Shown: positions 51,816 through 61,039, counted from the first letter of the stretch. The stretch: 64,000 nucleotides of DNA from Scybalousia_A sp045221575 (GCA_045221575.1 JBGUWU010000015.1:1-64000), one strand, 5' to 3'. Made by a program: numbers and translations. Notes: generated by a model not told the origin, from the sequence alone.

Positions 51816-52916
51816 TTATTTAGGAGCTTTCTTTATTAAGAACACTGCGATAAAAGAAAAGATGATTAAAGGAATGGTTACTCCAAGTATAGGAAGCAAA
51901 TTGCCATTTGTAGCTGAAGCAACCATTACTTTCATTAGCAAGATAAGAACAAAAGCAAGAGCGATGCCAAGTGCAAGATTTGCTCCCATTCCACCTCTTT
52001 TCTTTTTACAAGATAAAGTTACTCCTATTATCGTTAGAATGATAAAAGCAAAAGGATTAAACAGCCGTTGATATTTTTCAATAAGAAGTTCTGCAACCTT
52101 ATTGCTTCCTTTCATTGTTTCCCTATCTATAGTTTTGTTTAGTTCGCCGAAATCTAACACATCTACTTTAAATAACTTTGTGTTAAAATCTAAAGGTTTT
52201 AATCCGGTGTAAAGTCTCATAGTAGAGCCTCTTTCTAAGTCTTCTTTCTTATTGTCTATTGTACGTATAGTATAGTTTATTAGTAACCAATCATTGTTAA
52301 TAGAATCATACTTAGCTTCTTCAGCAGTTATTTTTTTTATAATATTTTTGTTTTTAAAGGTCTCTTCACTAAACAAATAACCGATGTTTGTTTCGTTGTC
52401 GTACCTTTGAACATATACCTGTTTGTTGGAAGCATTTTGAATATGAATGTTGTTTTGAATATTAGTGTATTTGTTACGATAATAATTCTGTTCAAAATCA
52501 TAACGTTTAATATTGAGTTGAGGTATTAAGAAATTGGAAAGATATAGCATAATAATGCCAACAAAAACAGCACTAACAATATAAGGTCTGAGCAACCTGC
52601 GAAAAGATATTCCAGCAGCAAGAATGGAAATAATCTCACAACGAGTAGTTAAACGAGAAGTAACGAATACAATAGAAATAAAGAAAAATAGATGTCCAAA
52701 TTGATTAGTATAGAAAGGAGCAAGGTTAAGATAGTAGTCAAAGATTATAGCTTTGAAAGGTGCTTTATGGTCTATAAAGTCATCTATTTTAAAACTAAGG
52801 TCTATTATTATAATAACTAAATCAATCAAAAGTATAGAAACTAAGAAAGTTGCCAACACTTTCTTAATTATATACCAATCTATAGTGTTTAAAAAATAAG
52901 ATTTTCCTTTTTTCAT
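51816..52916 (-). CDS. LptF/LptG (YjgP/YjgQ) family permease
   Basis: 366 residues. Three N-terminal membrane helices to about residue 125 (VLATFLVSILLIDLVIIIIDLSF, HLFFFISIVFVTSRLTTRCEIISILAAGISFRRLLRPY), a periplasmic beta-jellyroll about 130-275, and three C-terminal helices. The segment TSRLTTRCEIISILAAGISF is the family signature. Part of the LPS export ATP-binding cassette machinery; F or G cannot be decided. Its ATG overlaps the tgt stop TGA by 4 bp (ATGA), indicating translational coupling. Confidence 0.92.
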   Translation of the reverse strand: MKKGKSYFLNTIDWYIIKKVLATFLVSILLIDLVIIIIDLSFKIDDFIDHKAPFKAIIFDYYLNLAPFYTNQFGHLFFFISIVFVTSRLTTRCEIISILAAGISFRRLLRPYIVSAVFVGIIMLYLSNFLIPQLNIKRYDFEQNYYRNKYTNIQNNIHIQNASNKQVYVQRYDNETNIGYLFSEETFKNKNIIKKITAEEAKYDSINNDWLLINYTIRTIDNKKEDLERGSTMRLYTGLKPLDFNTKLFKVDVLDFGELNKTIDRETMKGSNKVAELLIEKYQRLFNPFAFIILTIIGVTLSCKKKRGGMGANLALGIALAFVLILLMKVMVASATNGNLLPILGVTIPLIIFSFIAVFLIKKAPK

Positions 52917-54043
52917 AATCTTCTTGATAGTTTTTCAACCATTGTATTTTTCCAAGATAAAAAATCTCCTTCAATAATATGTTCTCTGGCTATTCTCATT
53001 AGTTCTAAATAAAAAGCAAGGTTATGAATAGATGCTATTTCTAAAGCAAGTAGTTCTTGAGAAACAAATAGATGTCTTAGATAAGCCTTAGTATATAGTT
53101 TATCTACAGATGCTGTTCCGTTTTCATCAATAGGAGAAAAATCATCAGCCCATTTTTTATTTCTCATATTCATTGTACCTTCCATAGTAAATAGCATGGC
53201 ATTTCTACCATTACGAGTAGGCATAACACAATCAAACATATCTATTCCTAAGGCAATACATTCAAGTAAATTTTGAGGAGTACCTACTCCCATTAGATAC
53301 CTTGGCTTATCTTTTGGAAGAATGTCAGTGCAGAAATCTGTTACTTCATACATTCTTTCTGTTGGTTCTCCTACTGAAAGACCTCCAAGAGCATAACCGT
53401 CCATATCATACTGAATAACATCATTGCAAGCTTGTTTTCGTAGGTCATCATACACACTTCCTTGAACAATAGGAAATAAACTTTGAGAGTAATCGTAGAT
53501 TGGTTCTGATTCGTTGAACCTTTTTACACATCTTTCAAGCCAATTTGAAGTAATTTTTAAAGAATTTTTAGCATAAGAGTATTCACATGGATAAGGAGTA
53601 CATTCATCAAAAGCCATAATAATATCTGCACCAATCATTCTTTGAATATCTATAACATTTTCTGGAGTAAATTTATGTAAAGAGCCATCTATATGAGAAC
53701 GAAAAGTACAACCTTCTGGAGTTATTTTTCTTATTTTTCCTAAAGAATAAACCTGAAAACCGCCACTATCTGTTAGCATCGGTTTATTCCAAGAATTAAA
53801 CTTCTGTATTCCTCCTGCTTTATTAATAATCTCTACTCCAGGACGAAGATAAAGATGATATGTGTTTCCAAGTATTATTTGAGCTTTTATTTCATTGTTT
53901 AATATATCAATACCAACACCTTTTACGCTTCCAATAGTTCCCACAGGCATAAAAATAGGAGTAAGAATATCACCATGTTCAGTAGTTATTTTACCTGCTC
54001 TAGCTTTACAATCTTTTGATATAGAATATAGTTCAAATTTCAT
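52913..54043 (-). CDS. tgt: Queuine tRNA-ribosyltransferase
   Basis: 376 residues. LTDSGGFQVYSLGKIRKITPEGCTFRSHIDGS, IQRMIGADIIMAFDEC, GYALGGLSVGEP and DCVMPTRNGRNAMLFT (nucleophile Asp in FDCVMPTRNGRN) are diagnostic. It exchanges guanine 34 for a queuosine precursor in tRNAs with GUN anticodons. Odd: the usual C-x-C-x2-C zinc ligands between DFSPIDENGTASVDKLYTKAYLRHL are replaced by Gly, Ala and Asp, although the following ASIHNLAFY is kept. Ends in TGA, one of only two clear uses of TGA in intact genes here. Confidence 0.95.
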   Translation of the reverse strand: MKFELYSISKDCKARAGKITTEHGDILTPIFMPVGTIGSVKGVGIDILNNEIKAQIILGNTYHLYLRPGVEIINKAGGIQKFNSWNKPMLTDSGGFQVYSLGKIRKITPEGCTFRSHIDGSLHKFTPENVIDIQRMIGADIIMAFDECTPYPCEYSYAKNSLKITSNWLERCVKRFNESEPIYDYSQSLFPIVQGSVYDDLRKQACNDVIQYDMDGYALGGLSVGEPTERMYEVTDFCTDILPKDKPRYLMGVGTPQNLLECIALGIDMFDCVMPTRNGRNAMLFTMEGTMNMRNKKWADDFSPIDENGTASVDKLYTKAYLRHLFVSQELLALEIASIHNLAFYLELMRIAREHIIEGDFLSWKNTMVEKLSRRL

Positions 54044-54082
54044 AATAAGTTTTCAACAATTTTTGGTAAAGAAAATTTTTTA

Positions 54083-54090
54083 CAAAAGTA
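54083..54090 (-). promoter_or_regulatory. -7 element (TACTTTTG) for the tgt operon
   Basis: TACTTTTG on the minus strand, 39 nt before the tgt ATG. Confidence 0.55.
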
Positions 54091-54112
54091 CTTATAAATA
54101 ATGAATAATGAA

Positions 54113-54120
54113 TAAATTTG
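54113..54120 (+). promoter_or_regulatory. -7 element (TAAATTTG) for the GT2 gene
   Basis: TAAATTTG, 22 nt before the ATG at 54143. Confidence 0.55.
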
Positions 54121-54142
54121 CACAAAAATATTTTTATAGACT

Positions 54143-55315
54143 ATGTTTGATTTCTTTAATTATACATTTACCACTCTTTCGTTGAGTCTTGCAATCTTAG
54201 TGGGAATAATAGTATTGTTTCAACTTTTGCATTACATAATTATCTATGGCAGAATTATTTTTAGAAAAAACAAAGGGAATAATTTATTGTCTGACGAAGA
54301 TAATCCTCAAGGAGTAAGCATTGTTGTTGTGGTGAATAATAATAGCAAAGAATTACAAAATGAATTGCTAAAACTTTTAGAACAAAATCACCCATTGTTT
54401 GAGGTTGTTGTTGTTAATGAAAACTCTTCAGATGATACAGAATATGTTTTAACTGTTTTGAAACATACTTACAAAAATATAAAGGTGATAAATTTAGGGC
54501 AAAACGCTAATAGATTTTCAGATAGAAAGTTTTCTGTAGCTATAGGTATTCGTTCTGCACAATATGATACAATAGTTCTCAGTGATATTATTGCAGATGT
54601 AAAAGATTTTGATTGGTTGAAATCTATTACTGCACCAATGAAAAATCAAGGTAAAAAAATATTAATAGGCTATGTTGCATTGGAAAAACAAAAAGGTTTA
54701 TTAAATCAATTTGCACAATATTTCCATGCAACTTGGGCAATGAATAGTTTAGGCTATGCTCTATTAGGTTATCCTTTCTCTTCTGATGGTAAAAATATGG
54801 CTTACAGTAAGGAGTTCTTTTTTCAAAAGGGTGGATTGATTGCACAATACAGAGAAAATTGTAGGCAAGAAGATTATTTCCTTTCTCATTTTGCTGACAA
54901 AAAAAATACTGTTGTAAATTTAAATCCAAAATCTTTTGTTACCTATCCTGCATATAGCAATTATCATGCTTTTAAACGTATGGCATACGCTCAGTACTTG
55001 TCTCATAGAGCTTTTCCTTTTTCCACAAAACTAAGATTAGCTCTTTTACCAATTTCTACTCTTTTGCTATATCTTACTATCGCTTTTATGATTGTTATTG
55101 GTTTTCCTTGGCAATATCTACTTCTACCCATACTAATAAAATGGATTTCTCAGATTATTTATTATAACAAATGTACAAAAATAATAGATGCTAAAATACT
55201 TAGTGTCTTTGCACCACTATATGAGTTTTATTTTATTTTCTTTAATTTTAATTTACGCGTTAAAAAACTATTTACTCGCAAAAAGACACGTAAAATAAGA
55301 TGGGAAAGAAAGTAA
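54143..55315 (+). CDS. Membrane-bound glycosyltransferase, family 2
   Basis: 390 residues. One N-terminal membrane helix (about 10-38), then a GT-A domain: GVSIVVVVNNNSKELQNELLKLLEQNHPLFEVVVVNENSSDDTE, TIVLSDIIADVKDFDWL (DxD-like region) and the CRQEDYFLSHF motif resembling the Q/RxxRW-adjacent acceptor region of processive GT2; two C-terminal helices (about 300-345) and a very basic tail (KKLFTRKKTRKIRWERK). It adds sugars to an extracellular or lipid-linked glycan; substrate unknown. Monocistronic, followed by a terminator. Confidence 0.85.
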   Translation: MFDFFNYTFTTLSLSLAILVGIIVLFQLLHYIIIYGRIIFRKNKGNNLLSDEDNPQGVSIVVVVNNNSKELQNELLKLLEQNHPLFEVVVVNENSSDDTEYVLTVLKHTYKNIKVINLGQNANRFSDRKFSVAIGIRSAQYDTIVLSDIIADVKDFDWLKSITAPMKNQGKKILIGYVALEKQKGLLNQFAQYFHATWAMNSLGYALLGYPFSSDGKNMAYSKEFFFQKGGLIAQYRENCRQEDYFLSHFADKKNTVVNLNPKSFVTYPAYSNYHAFKRMAYAQYLSHRAFPFSTKLRLALLPISTLLLYLTIAFMIVIGFPWQYLLLPILIKWISQIIYYNKCTKIIDAKILSVFAPLYEFYFIFFNFNLRVKKLFTRKKTRKIRWERK

Positions 55316-55348
55316 GGCTAATTAGTGAAATATTTATGTTATAAAACG

Positions 55349-55389
55349 AAAAAGATAAGTAAAATTTATTGATTCTGCTTATCTTTTTT
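55349..55389 (+). terminator. Probable terminator of the GT2 gene
   Basis: Arms AAAAAGATAAG (55349-55359) and CTTATCTTTTT (55378-55388) with an 18-nt loop; the second arm ends in the T-run. Confidence 0.7.
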
Positions 55390-55472
55390 ATTTTTATGTG
55401 ATAAAAAATACAATAATGGCAAACTTATTGCGTTACTAAAGCAAGAAAAACAAATATTCTAAAGAAATAAAA

Positions 55473-56090
55473 ATGGGAACAACAGGCAAACAACAAACAG
55501 TAAGAGCCCAAAGAGATTATGAGCTTGTGCTTTTGGCAAGAGATAAAGGAGACCAAAAAGCATACGCTGATCTTTTGGCAACATATAGAGAGCCTGTTTA
55601 TTATATGTTACTAAAAATGACTCATAATACTTGGGACGCTGATGATCTTACAATAGAAGCATTTGGTAAGGCATTTAAATCTTTAGATGAGTATAATCCC
55701 GAATATGCTTTTTCTACATGGTTGTTCCGTATAGCAGCTAACAATTGCATTGATTTTATTCGCAAACAAAAGAATTACACAATTCCTATTGATCAAAGTG
55801 GAAGCAATGTAGAAAATGTTATGCCAATGGCTGTAAGAAATCTTGCATCAGAAAATAAATCTCCTGAAGAAGAATATATTTCTGAACAGACAAAAGTTTG
55901 GGTTAGAGATATAGTAAAAAAACTGAAACCACATTATCGTATTCTTGTGGAGAAAAGGTATTTTGAAGAAAAATCATACGAAGAGATTGCTACAGATTTA
56001 AATATGCCACTTGGAAGTGTAAAAGCTAAGTTATTTAGAGCAAGAAACCTTCTATTAAATATAATTAATTCAAGCAAAGGTTCAGTATAA
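55473..56090 (+). CDS. RNA polymerase sigma-70 factor, ECF subfamily
   Basis: 205 residues. Region 2: LLATYREPVYYMLLKMTHNTWDADDLTIEAFGKAFKSLDEYNPEYAFSTWLFRIAANNCIDFIRKQ; a linker about 100-140; region 4: LKPHYRILVEKRYFEEKSYEEIATDLNMPLGSVKAKLFRARNLL. Residue content is typical of the Bacteroidetes ECF sigma (SigH/RpoE-like) linked to envelope functions. No anti-sigma gene is adjacent, so control is unclear. Confidence 0.93.
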   Translation: MGTTGKQQTVRAQRDYELVLLARDKGDQKAYADLLATYREPVYYMLLKMTHNTWDADDLTIEAFGKAFKSLDEYNPEYAFSTWLFRIAANNCIDFIRKQKNYTIPIDQSGSNVENVMPMAVRNLASENKSPEEEYISEQTKVWVRDIVKKLKPHYRILVEKRYFEEKSYEEIATDLNMPLGSVKAKLFRARNLLLNIINSSKGSV

Positions 56091-56153
56091 TTTTTTTTGA
56101 ATAATTGAACAGGGTTTAAATAGTCTTTAAACACTAATTAAAAATCTTTCAAA

Positions 56154-57224
56154 TTATTTTTTAGTAACAAGCATTAATCCATCTCTAAGAGGGATTATGA
56201 TGTTTTCTACTCTTGTGTCTTTATTAACTTTTTCGTTAAATTCTCTTATTGCTAAAGTCCGTTTATCATTAACTGTTTGATCATCTACCTTTCCATACCA
56301 TAGAACATTATCAGCAATAAGTAGCCCCCCTTTATTTAGTTTTTCTATACACAAATCATAATATTGAGGATAATGTATTTTTTCTGCATCAATAAAAATT
56401 AAATCGTATGAAAGGGATAGGGTAGGAATGATATTCAATCCTTCTCCAAAGTGAATAGTTATCTTGTCTTGTATGTTATTTTTTTTGAAACTTTCTTTTA
56501 AAAAGCCTTCATATTCTTGTTTAACCTCAATGGTGTCTATTCTACACTCATCTTCAGATGCCAAGGCGAAACATGTTGTTGCATAACCTGAGAAAGTGCC
56601 TATCTCAAGTATGTGTTTGGGTTTTAAAATTCTGCAAACAATAGACAAAAACTCTCCTTGCCAACCTTCTGAAATCATATTAGGTTTAACAAACTTCAGA
56701 TGTGTTTGTCTTATTATTTCATTTAGTCTATTATACTTTGTTTCAGATTCTATTTTTCGAACAATATTAGTAGTAGAATAACCTTGTAGAAATTCAATAG
56801 TTTCAATCTCTCCGTTATTTTTGCTAACTATATCATAACCAACAATATCTTCTTTCTTGTAATCTGCACCTTTCACCAAAACATCGGGTTCTATTGTCTT
56901 AATAAGATTATAAGGAGTATCTTCATCAAACAAAACGACGTAATCAACAAAAAACAATGACGCCATAATCCAACTTCTTGAACTTTCATCTTGAATTGGA
57001 CGAGTGTTGCCTTTTATTCTTCTAACAGAACTGTCGCTGTTCAGTCCTATTATTAGAATATCTCCCAATTGTTTAGCTTTTGAAAGGTAGTCTATATGCC
57101 CTTTGTGAATAATATCAAAGCAACCATTTGAAAAAACTATCTTTTTATTCTCTTTTTTCAAATTAGAGATAATGGTCTTTAATTCATCTTGTTGTAAGAT
57201 TTTCTTTTCTATCTCAGCATTCAT
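56154..57224 (-). CDS. Fusion of a RfaE2-type nucleotidyltransferase and a SAM O-methyltransferase
   Basis: 356 residues. Residues about 15-157 are a cytidylyltransferase-like domain of the HldE/RfaE2 type: IVFSNGCFDIIHKGHIDYLSKAK (HxGH at 40-43), GLNSDSSVRRIKG, ALLFF-like dimer helix, VLVKGADYKKEDIVG and the end motif GYSTTNIVRKI. Residues about 165-356 are a caffeoyl-CoA-type O-methyltransferase: THLKFVKPNMISEGWQGEFLS, SAM loop LEIGTFSGYATTCFAL (206-214), IFIDAEKIHYPQYYD and IADNVLWYGKV. In related bacteria these are separate genes. The start at 57224 lies 11 bp inside the upstream flippase-like gene; an earlier in-frame start at 57275 would overlap far more. Confidence 0.9.
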   Translation of the reverse strand: MNAEIEKKILQQDELKTIISNLKKENKKIVFSNGCFDIIHKGHIDYLSKAKQLGDILIIGLNSDSSVRRIKGNTRPIQDESSRSWIMASLFFVDYVVLFDEDTPYNLIKTIEPDVLVKGADYKKEDIVGYDIVSKNNGEIETIEFLQGYSTTNIVRKIESETKYNRLNEIIRQTHLKFVKPNMISEGWQGEFLSIVCRILKPKHILEIGTFSGYATTCFALASEDECRIDTIEVKQEYEGFLKESFKKNNIQDKITIHFGEGLNIIPTLSLSYDLIFIDAEKIHYPQYYDLCIEKLNKGGLLIADNVLWYGKVDDQTVNDKRTLAIREFNEKVNKDTRVENIIIPLRDGLMLVTKK

Positions 57225-58215
57225 GTTTATTTGTTTTGTTTTTGTGAGAGAATAACAAAAATCCCATAGGACCAAGTACTACTACGCCTATTTGAGAAAC
57301 TAACCAATTAATCCAACCCAAAGCATAGCCAATAGAGAGATTGATATTATAGACATTGAGAGTGGTTGCGAAGATAGAAGGGTATAAACCCAAACCTCCC
57401 GGAGTAATCATAACTCCTATATTGCCTAAAACAGTAACGGTCATCGCTTGTTCCATGTTTAGGTGTAGGCATTCGGTCATTGACTTAAATACAACCCAAG
57501 TTCCGAATATCCATAAGAACCATATTAGTAAAGAATAGAAGATAAATAAAAGAGGTTTCTCTAAATGTATTATGCTTTTCATTCCTTGAAAAATACCTAA
57601 GAAGAATTTTTTTATCTTTAGGTAGATGTTGTTGCCCTCAAGTTTTTTTCTGAGTATAAGAAACAAAAAAAATAGAACAACAATACCGACTAAGCCAATA
57701 ATAAGTAAGAACTTGTATTTGTTTATGTCAATGTTGAGATTGGTGGTAAGGTAGTCGTAAAACAAGTCGTACTCTAAGAATAAAGCACCGAAGAAAAGAA
57801 GAACAAATAGCAGTAAATCAATGGTTCTTTCAGTGATAATTGTTCCAAGAGTTTTGTCAAAAGGTATCTTGTACTTAGAACTAAGCATTGTACATCGGAC
57901 AACTTCTCCTAAGCGTGGGATTGCTAAGTTGGTTAAGTAGCAACTCATAATGGAAAAGAAAACAACGTGAGCAGATGTTTTATAACCAAATGTTTTTATC
58001 ATTAATTGCCATCTCAAAGCCCTGATATATATAGAAAGAAGTGAGATAAAAACAGCTAAAACAACCCAAAAATAATCAGTCTGTCTAAGAGAATAGATAA
58101 TATCTTTTCTCTCATTTACTGAAAGTTTAGATAAAAAGAAATACACGAAGAAGATAGCCAATAAAATAGGTACTATCTTGAAGAGTATTTGTTTTATTTT
58201 TATTGTTTTGTTCAT
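57214..58215 (-). CDS. Flippase-like integral membrane protein (LPG synthase TM/AglD family)
   Basis: 333 residues with seven to eight hydrophobic helices. Family marks: AVFISLLSIYIRALRWQLMIKTFG, SIMSCYLTNLAIPRLGEVVRCTMLS, FDKTLGTIITERTIDLLLFVLLFF and VTVLGNIGVMITPGGLGLYPSIFA. This UPF0104/LPG synthase TM family includes lipid-carrier flippases and the membrane half of MprF. It overlaps the fusion gene by 11 bp and ends in TGA; panD lies 7 nt upstream, so the three form an operon. Confidence 0.87.
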   Translation of the reverse strand: MNKTIKIKQILFKIVPILLAIFFVYFFLSKLSVNERKDIIYSLRQTDYFWVVLAVFISLLSIYIRALRWQLMIKTFGYKTSAHVVFFSIMSCYLTNLAIPRLGEVVRCTMLSSKYKIPFDKTLGTIITERTIDLLLFVLLFFGALFLEYDLFYDYLTTNLNIDINKYKFLLIIGLVGIVVLFFLFLILRKKLEGNNIYLKIKKFFLGIFQGMKSIIHLEKPLLFIFYSLLIWFLWIFGTWVVFKSMTECLHLNMEQAMTVTVLGNIGVMITPGGLGLYPSIFATTLNVYNINLSIGYALGWINWLVSQIGVVVLGPMGFLLFSHKNKTNKHEC

Positions 58216-58222
58216 CTATAGG

Positions 58223-58564
58223 TTATAGGTGGTTGTTCTTTGGAAAGATTACTGTTGGTTTGAAACTCTTAGCTTGTTCAAAATCCATGCTTGCAAAAGA
58301 AACAATAATAACCAAATCATTTATTTGAGCCAAACGAGCAGCTGCACCATTTAAACCGATTACTCCTGAACCTTTTTTTCCTTTTATAGCATAAGTATCA
58401 AATCTTGCTCCTGTGTTTATGTTGTATATATACACTCTTTCATTTTCAATGATATTAGCAGCCTGCATTAATTCTTCGTCAATCGTTATTGAGCCAATGT
58501 AGTTTAAGTCTGCTTGAGTAACTTTCACTCTATGTATCTTAGATTTCAGTACTTCAATATTCAT
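58223..58564 (-). CDS. panD: Aspartate 1-decarboxylase
   Basis: 113 residues from the ATG at 58564. MNIEVLKSKIHRVKVTQADLNYIGSITID contains the self-cleavage site G-S whose Ser forms the pyruvoyl cofactor; TGARFDTYAIKGKKGSGVIGLNGAAARLAQINDLVIIVSFA is also typical. It makes beta-alanine for pantothenate. The open frame runs further upstream to 58834, but that part overlaps the promoter and the recJ start and is not coding. Confidence 0.96.
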   Translation of the reverse strand: MNIEVLKSKIHRVKVTQADLNYIGSITIDEELMQAANIIENERVYIYNINTGARFDTYAIKGKKGSGVIGLNGAAARLAQINDLVIIVSFASMDFEQAKSFKPTVIFPKNNHL

Positions 58565-58585
58565 TATCTTAAAATTTTTGACCTG

Positions 58586-58593
58586 CAAAATTA
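58586..58593 (-). promoter_or_regulatory. -7 element (TAATTTTG) for the panD operon
   Basis: TAATTTTG on the minus strand, 21 nt before the panD ATG; it also argues against the longer panD frame. Confidence 0.6.
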
Positions 58594-58735
58594 ATACATT
58601 TTTTTTATATAAAAAATTTGAGCATAAAAACAATAAAATAATTCTGCCAAACTGCATTGTTTTTTGACTTAAAGGCGTTCTTAATAAACAATAAAAATGA
58701 TTTTTAATCGTTAGAAAGAGAAAAATAAGCACACG

Positions 58736-60508
58736 ATGGAAAAAATATGGAATCTCAAAGAAAGCGGTGATGAACTTACTGTTGAAAGACTTGCAGAAGA
58801 ACTTACTATGCCCAAACTCAATCCAACTAAACAAGATAGAAGATGTTATAGTATAATAGCTAATCTTTTAGTACAACGTGGAATAAAAACATTCTCTCAA
58901 GCTAAAACATTTTTTCGTCCTGATTTAAATCAACTTCATGATCCTTTTCTTCTCAAGGATATGGACAAAGCAGTGGAGAGAATACTGTTTGCTATAAGTG
59001 CTAAGGAACGAATACTTATTTATGGAGATTATGATGTAGATGGAACGACAGCAGTTGCTTTGGTTTATAGTTATCTTTCTAAATTTTATAATAATATTGA
59101 TTACTACATTCCCGATAGATATGAAGAAGGATATGGAATAAGTTTTAAGGGAGTGGATTATGCTTACGATACAGGCGTTTCACTAATTATTTGCTTGGAT
59201 TGCGGAATAAAAGCTACAGAAGAAATAAAGTATGCGGGAGAAAAAAACATTGATTTCATAGTTTGTGACCATCATCTTGCAGGAAAAGAATTGCCTTCAA
59301 GTTATGCTATTTTAGACCCTAAGGTAGAAAACTCTAATTATCCATACGATGAATTGAGTGGTTGTGGAGTGGGTTTTAAACTTATACAAGCACTACAAAG
59401 GAGAAGAGGACTAAAAGGTGATGATATTGTTTCTTATTTAGATTTAGTGGCAGTTAGTATTGCAGCAGATGTTGTTCCTCTTACAGGAGAGAATAGAATA
59501 CTTGCTTACTATGGATTGAAAGTCCTTAATCATAAACCACGTATTGGATTAGAAGCAATACTTTCTTATGCTAATATAAAGCATGTTGAGGGAAATAAAG
59601 TATATTTCAATAGAGAATTAACAATATCTGATTTAGGTTTTTTGGTAGGTCCTCGTATAAATGCAGCAGGAAGAATGGATAGTGGAAGAAGTGCAGTTGA
59701 ACTTCTTATTGCTACAACAGAGGAAGAAGCCTCTAAGGTTGCAGGAAAAATAAATGATAATAACGAAGATAGAAAGAATAAAGACAAAGAAGCGACCTTA
59801 CAAGCCCAACAAATGCTCGCAATAGAAGGGACAAAAGATAAAAAAAGTATTGTTCTTTACAATGAAAATTGGCATCAAGGTATAATAGGTATTGTTGCTT
59901 CTCGTATCGCAGAAGAAGAAAACAAGCCAACAATAATTTTTACTAAGACCAATGGTTTTATTACAGGTTCAGCAAGAAGTGTAAAGAATTTTGATATTTA
60001 TACTGCTATCGAAAAATGTCATCATCTTTTAACTCACTTTGGAGGACATACTTTTGCAGCAGGCTTGTCTTTGAAGGAAGAAGATTTCAATGAATTTAAG
60101 ACTTTATTTGAAAAAGAAGTAGAAAACACGATTCAACAGGAAGAACTCTTGCCTGAAATATCGGTTGATATGGAAATAGAGTTAAGCGACATAAATGATA
60201 AATTGTTAAGACTGCTTAATGAGTTTCAACCTTTCGGTCCTGATAACACAGAACCCGTTTTTGTATCTAATCAGATATATGATGCAAACAGGGTTAGAAA
60301 AGTAGGAAAGAATCATTTGAAATTCTCTGCTATACCTATAACAGAAAGTATTATGCCTTTGTCTTGCATAGGTTTTTCTCTTGGAGATTATTATGATTTA
60401 TTGCATAATGGAATAAAAATAGATGTTTGCTATACGATAGAAGAAAATAATTATCAAGGTCATAGAGAATTGCAGTTAAATGTAAAAGATATAAGAGAAA
60501 GTGAATAA
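58736..60508 (+). CDS. recJ: Single-stranded-DNA-specific exonuclease RecJ
   Basis: 590 residues. DHH phosphoesterase motifs: ILIYGDYDVDGTTAVALVYSYL, LIICLDCGIKATEE, FIVCDHHLAG (DHH); the DHHA1 part has GPRINAAGRMDSGRSAVELL, IIGIVASRIAEEENKPTIIF and THFGGHTFAAGLSL; a C-terminal OB-like domain completes it. It degrades ssDNA 5' to 3' in recombination and mismatch repair. It begins MEKIWNLKESG and ends at a bidirectional terminator. Confidence 0.97.
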   Translation: MEKIWNLKESGDELTVERLAEELTMPKLNPTKQDRRCYSIIANLLVQRGIKTFSQAKTFFRPDLNQLHDPFLLKDMDKAVERILFAISAKERILIYGDYDVDGTTAVALVYSYLSKFYNNIDYYIPDRYEEGYGISFKGVDYAYDTGVSLIICLDCGIKATEEIKYAGEKNIDFIVCDHHLAGKELPSSYAILDPKVENSNYPYDELSGCGVGFKLIQALQRRRGLKGDDIVSYLDLVAVSIAADVVPLTGENRILAYYGLKVLNHKPRIGLEAILSYANIKHVEGNKVYFNRELTISDLGFLVGPRINAAGRMDSGRSAVELLIATTEEEASKVAGKINDNNEDRKNKDKEATLQAQQMLAIEGTKDKKSIVLYNENWHQGIIGIVASRIAEEENKPTIIFTKTNGFITGSARSVKNFDIYTAIEKCHHLLTHFGGHTFAAGLSLKEEDFNEFKTLFEKEVENTIQQEELLPEISVDMEIELSDINDKLLRLLNEFQPFGPDNTEPVFVSNQIYDANRVRKVGKNHLKFSAIPITESIMPLSCIGFSLGDYYDLLHNGIKIDVCYTIEENNYQGHRELQLNVKDIRESE

Positions 60509-60550
60509 AAAAATAACCCAAGTCCTTTAAGACTTGGGTTTCTTCTTTTT
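60505..60550. terminator. Bidirectional terminator between recJ and the DUF5606 gene
   Basis: A perfect 10-bp stem (AACCCAAGTC/GACTTGGGTT) with a 6-nt loop, flanked by A-rich sequence on the left and T-rich sequence on the right, so it can serve both convergent genes. Confidence 0.9.
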
Positions 60551-60966
60551 TACTCTTCTTCCTGCTTTGCTTGTTCAGGCTGCTCCAAATCAATAAGATT
60601 GTTTGTTAGAAGAATATTATACCAAGAAAATAGTTTCTTCATATCTGAAAGATGAACTCTGTCTTTATCATAATCAGGAAATACTTTCTCCATATAATCT
60701 TTTAGTTCTTTTTCAGAAGACTTATGAGATATACATTCTTTGCCGTCTTCCATCTTATAAATATTTTGGAAAATATCTATCAAAGGTTTGTCTTCCTCGT
60801 TACCGAACATTGTTATGTCTTTCAAAGATGATATTCTCTCATGAGCGAAAGCAGGCATACGTTTTTTATCTACTAATGACTCAACTAAAGCTCCTGTTTT
60901 GGTTTGAGATATAAGTTTATATAATCCCGGTTTTCCTGTTATTGCTAATATTCCTTTAAGGTCCAT
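60550..60966 (-). CDS. DUF5606 family protein
   Basis: 138 residues starting MDLKGILAITGKPGLYKLISQTKTGALVESLVDKKR, the distinctive opening of DUF5606, a Bacteroidetes family of unknown role with a small beta-barrel-like N-terminus. The second half (KELKDYMEKVFPDYDKDRVHLSDMKKLFSWYNIL) is helical, and the tail is Glu/Gln-rich. No signal peptide. It stands alone between recJ and the S4 gene. Confidence 0.85.
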   Translation of the reverse strand: MDLKGILAITGKPGLYKLISQTKTGALVESLVDKKRMPAFAHERISSLKDITMFGNEEDKPLIDIFQNIYKMEDGKECISHKSSEKELKDYMEKVFPDYDKDRVHLSDMKKLFSWYNILLTNNLIDLEQPEQAKQEEE

Positions 60967-61039
60967 AATGTTTTTTGTATTTTATTAGTTTAATTAATTT
61001 AGTTATTGTCTTGCTTAAAAATAGCCTTGATGTAAAGAT

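Noticed and set aside
58565..58834. Longer panD frame starting at 58834
   Set aside because: The extra part overlaps the recJ start on the other strand and the -7 element; PanD homology begins at the ATG at 58564.
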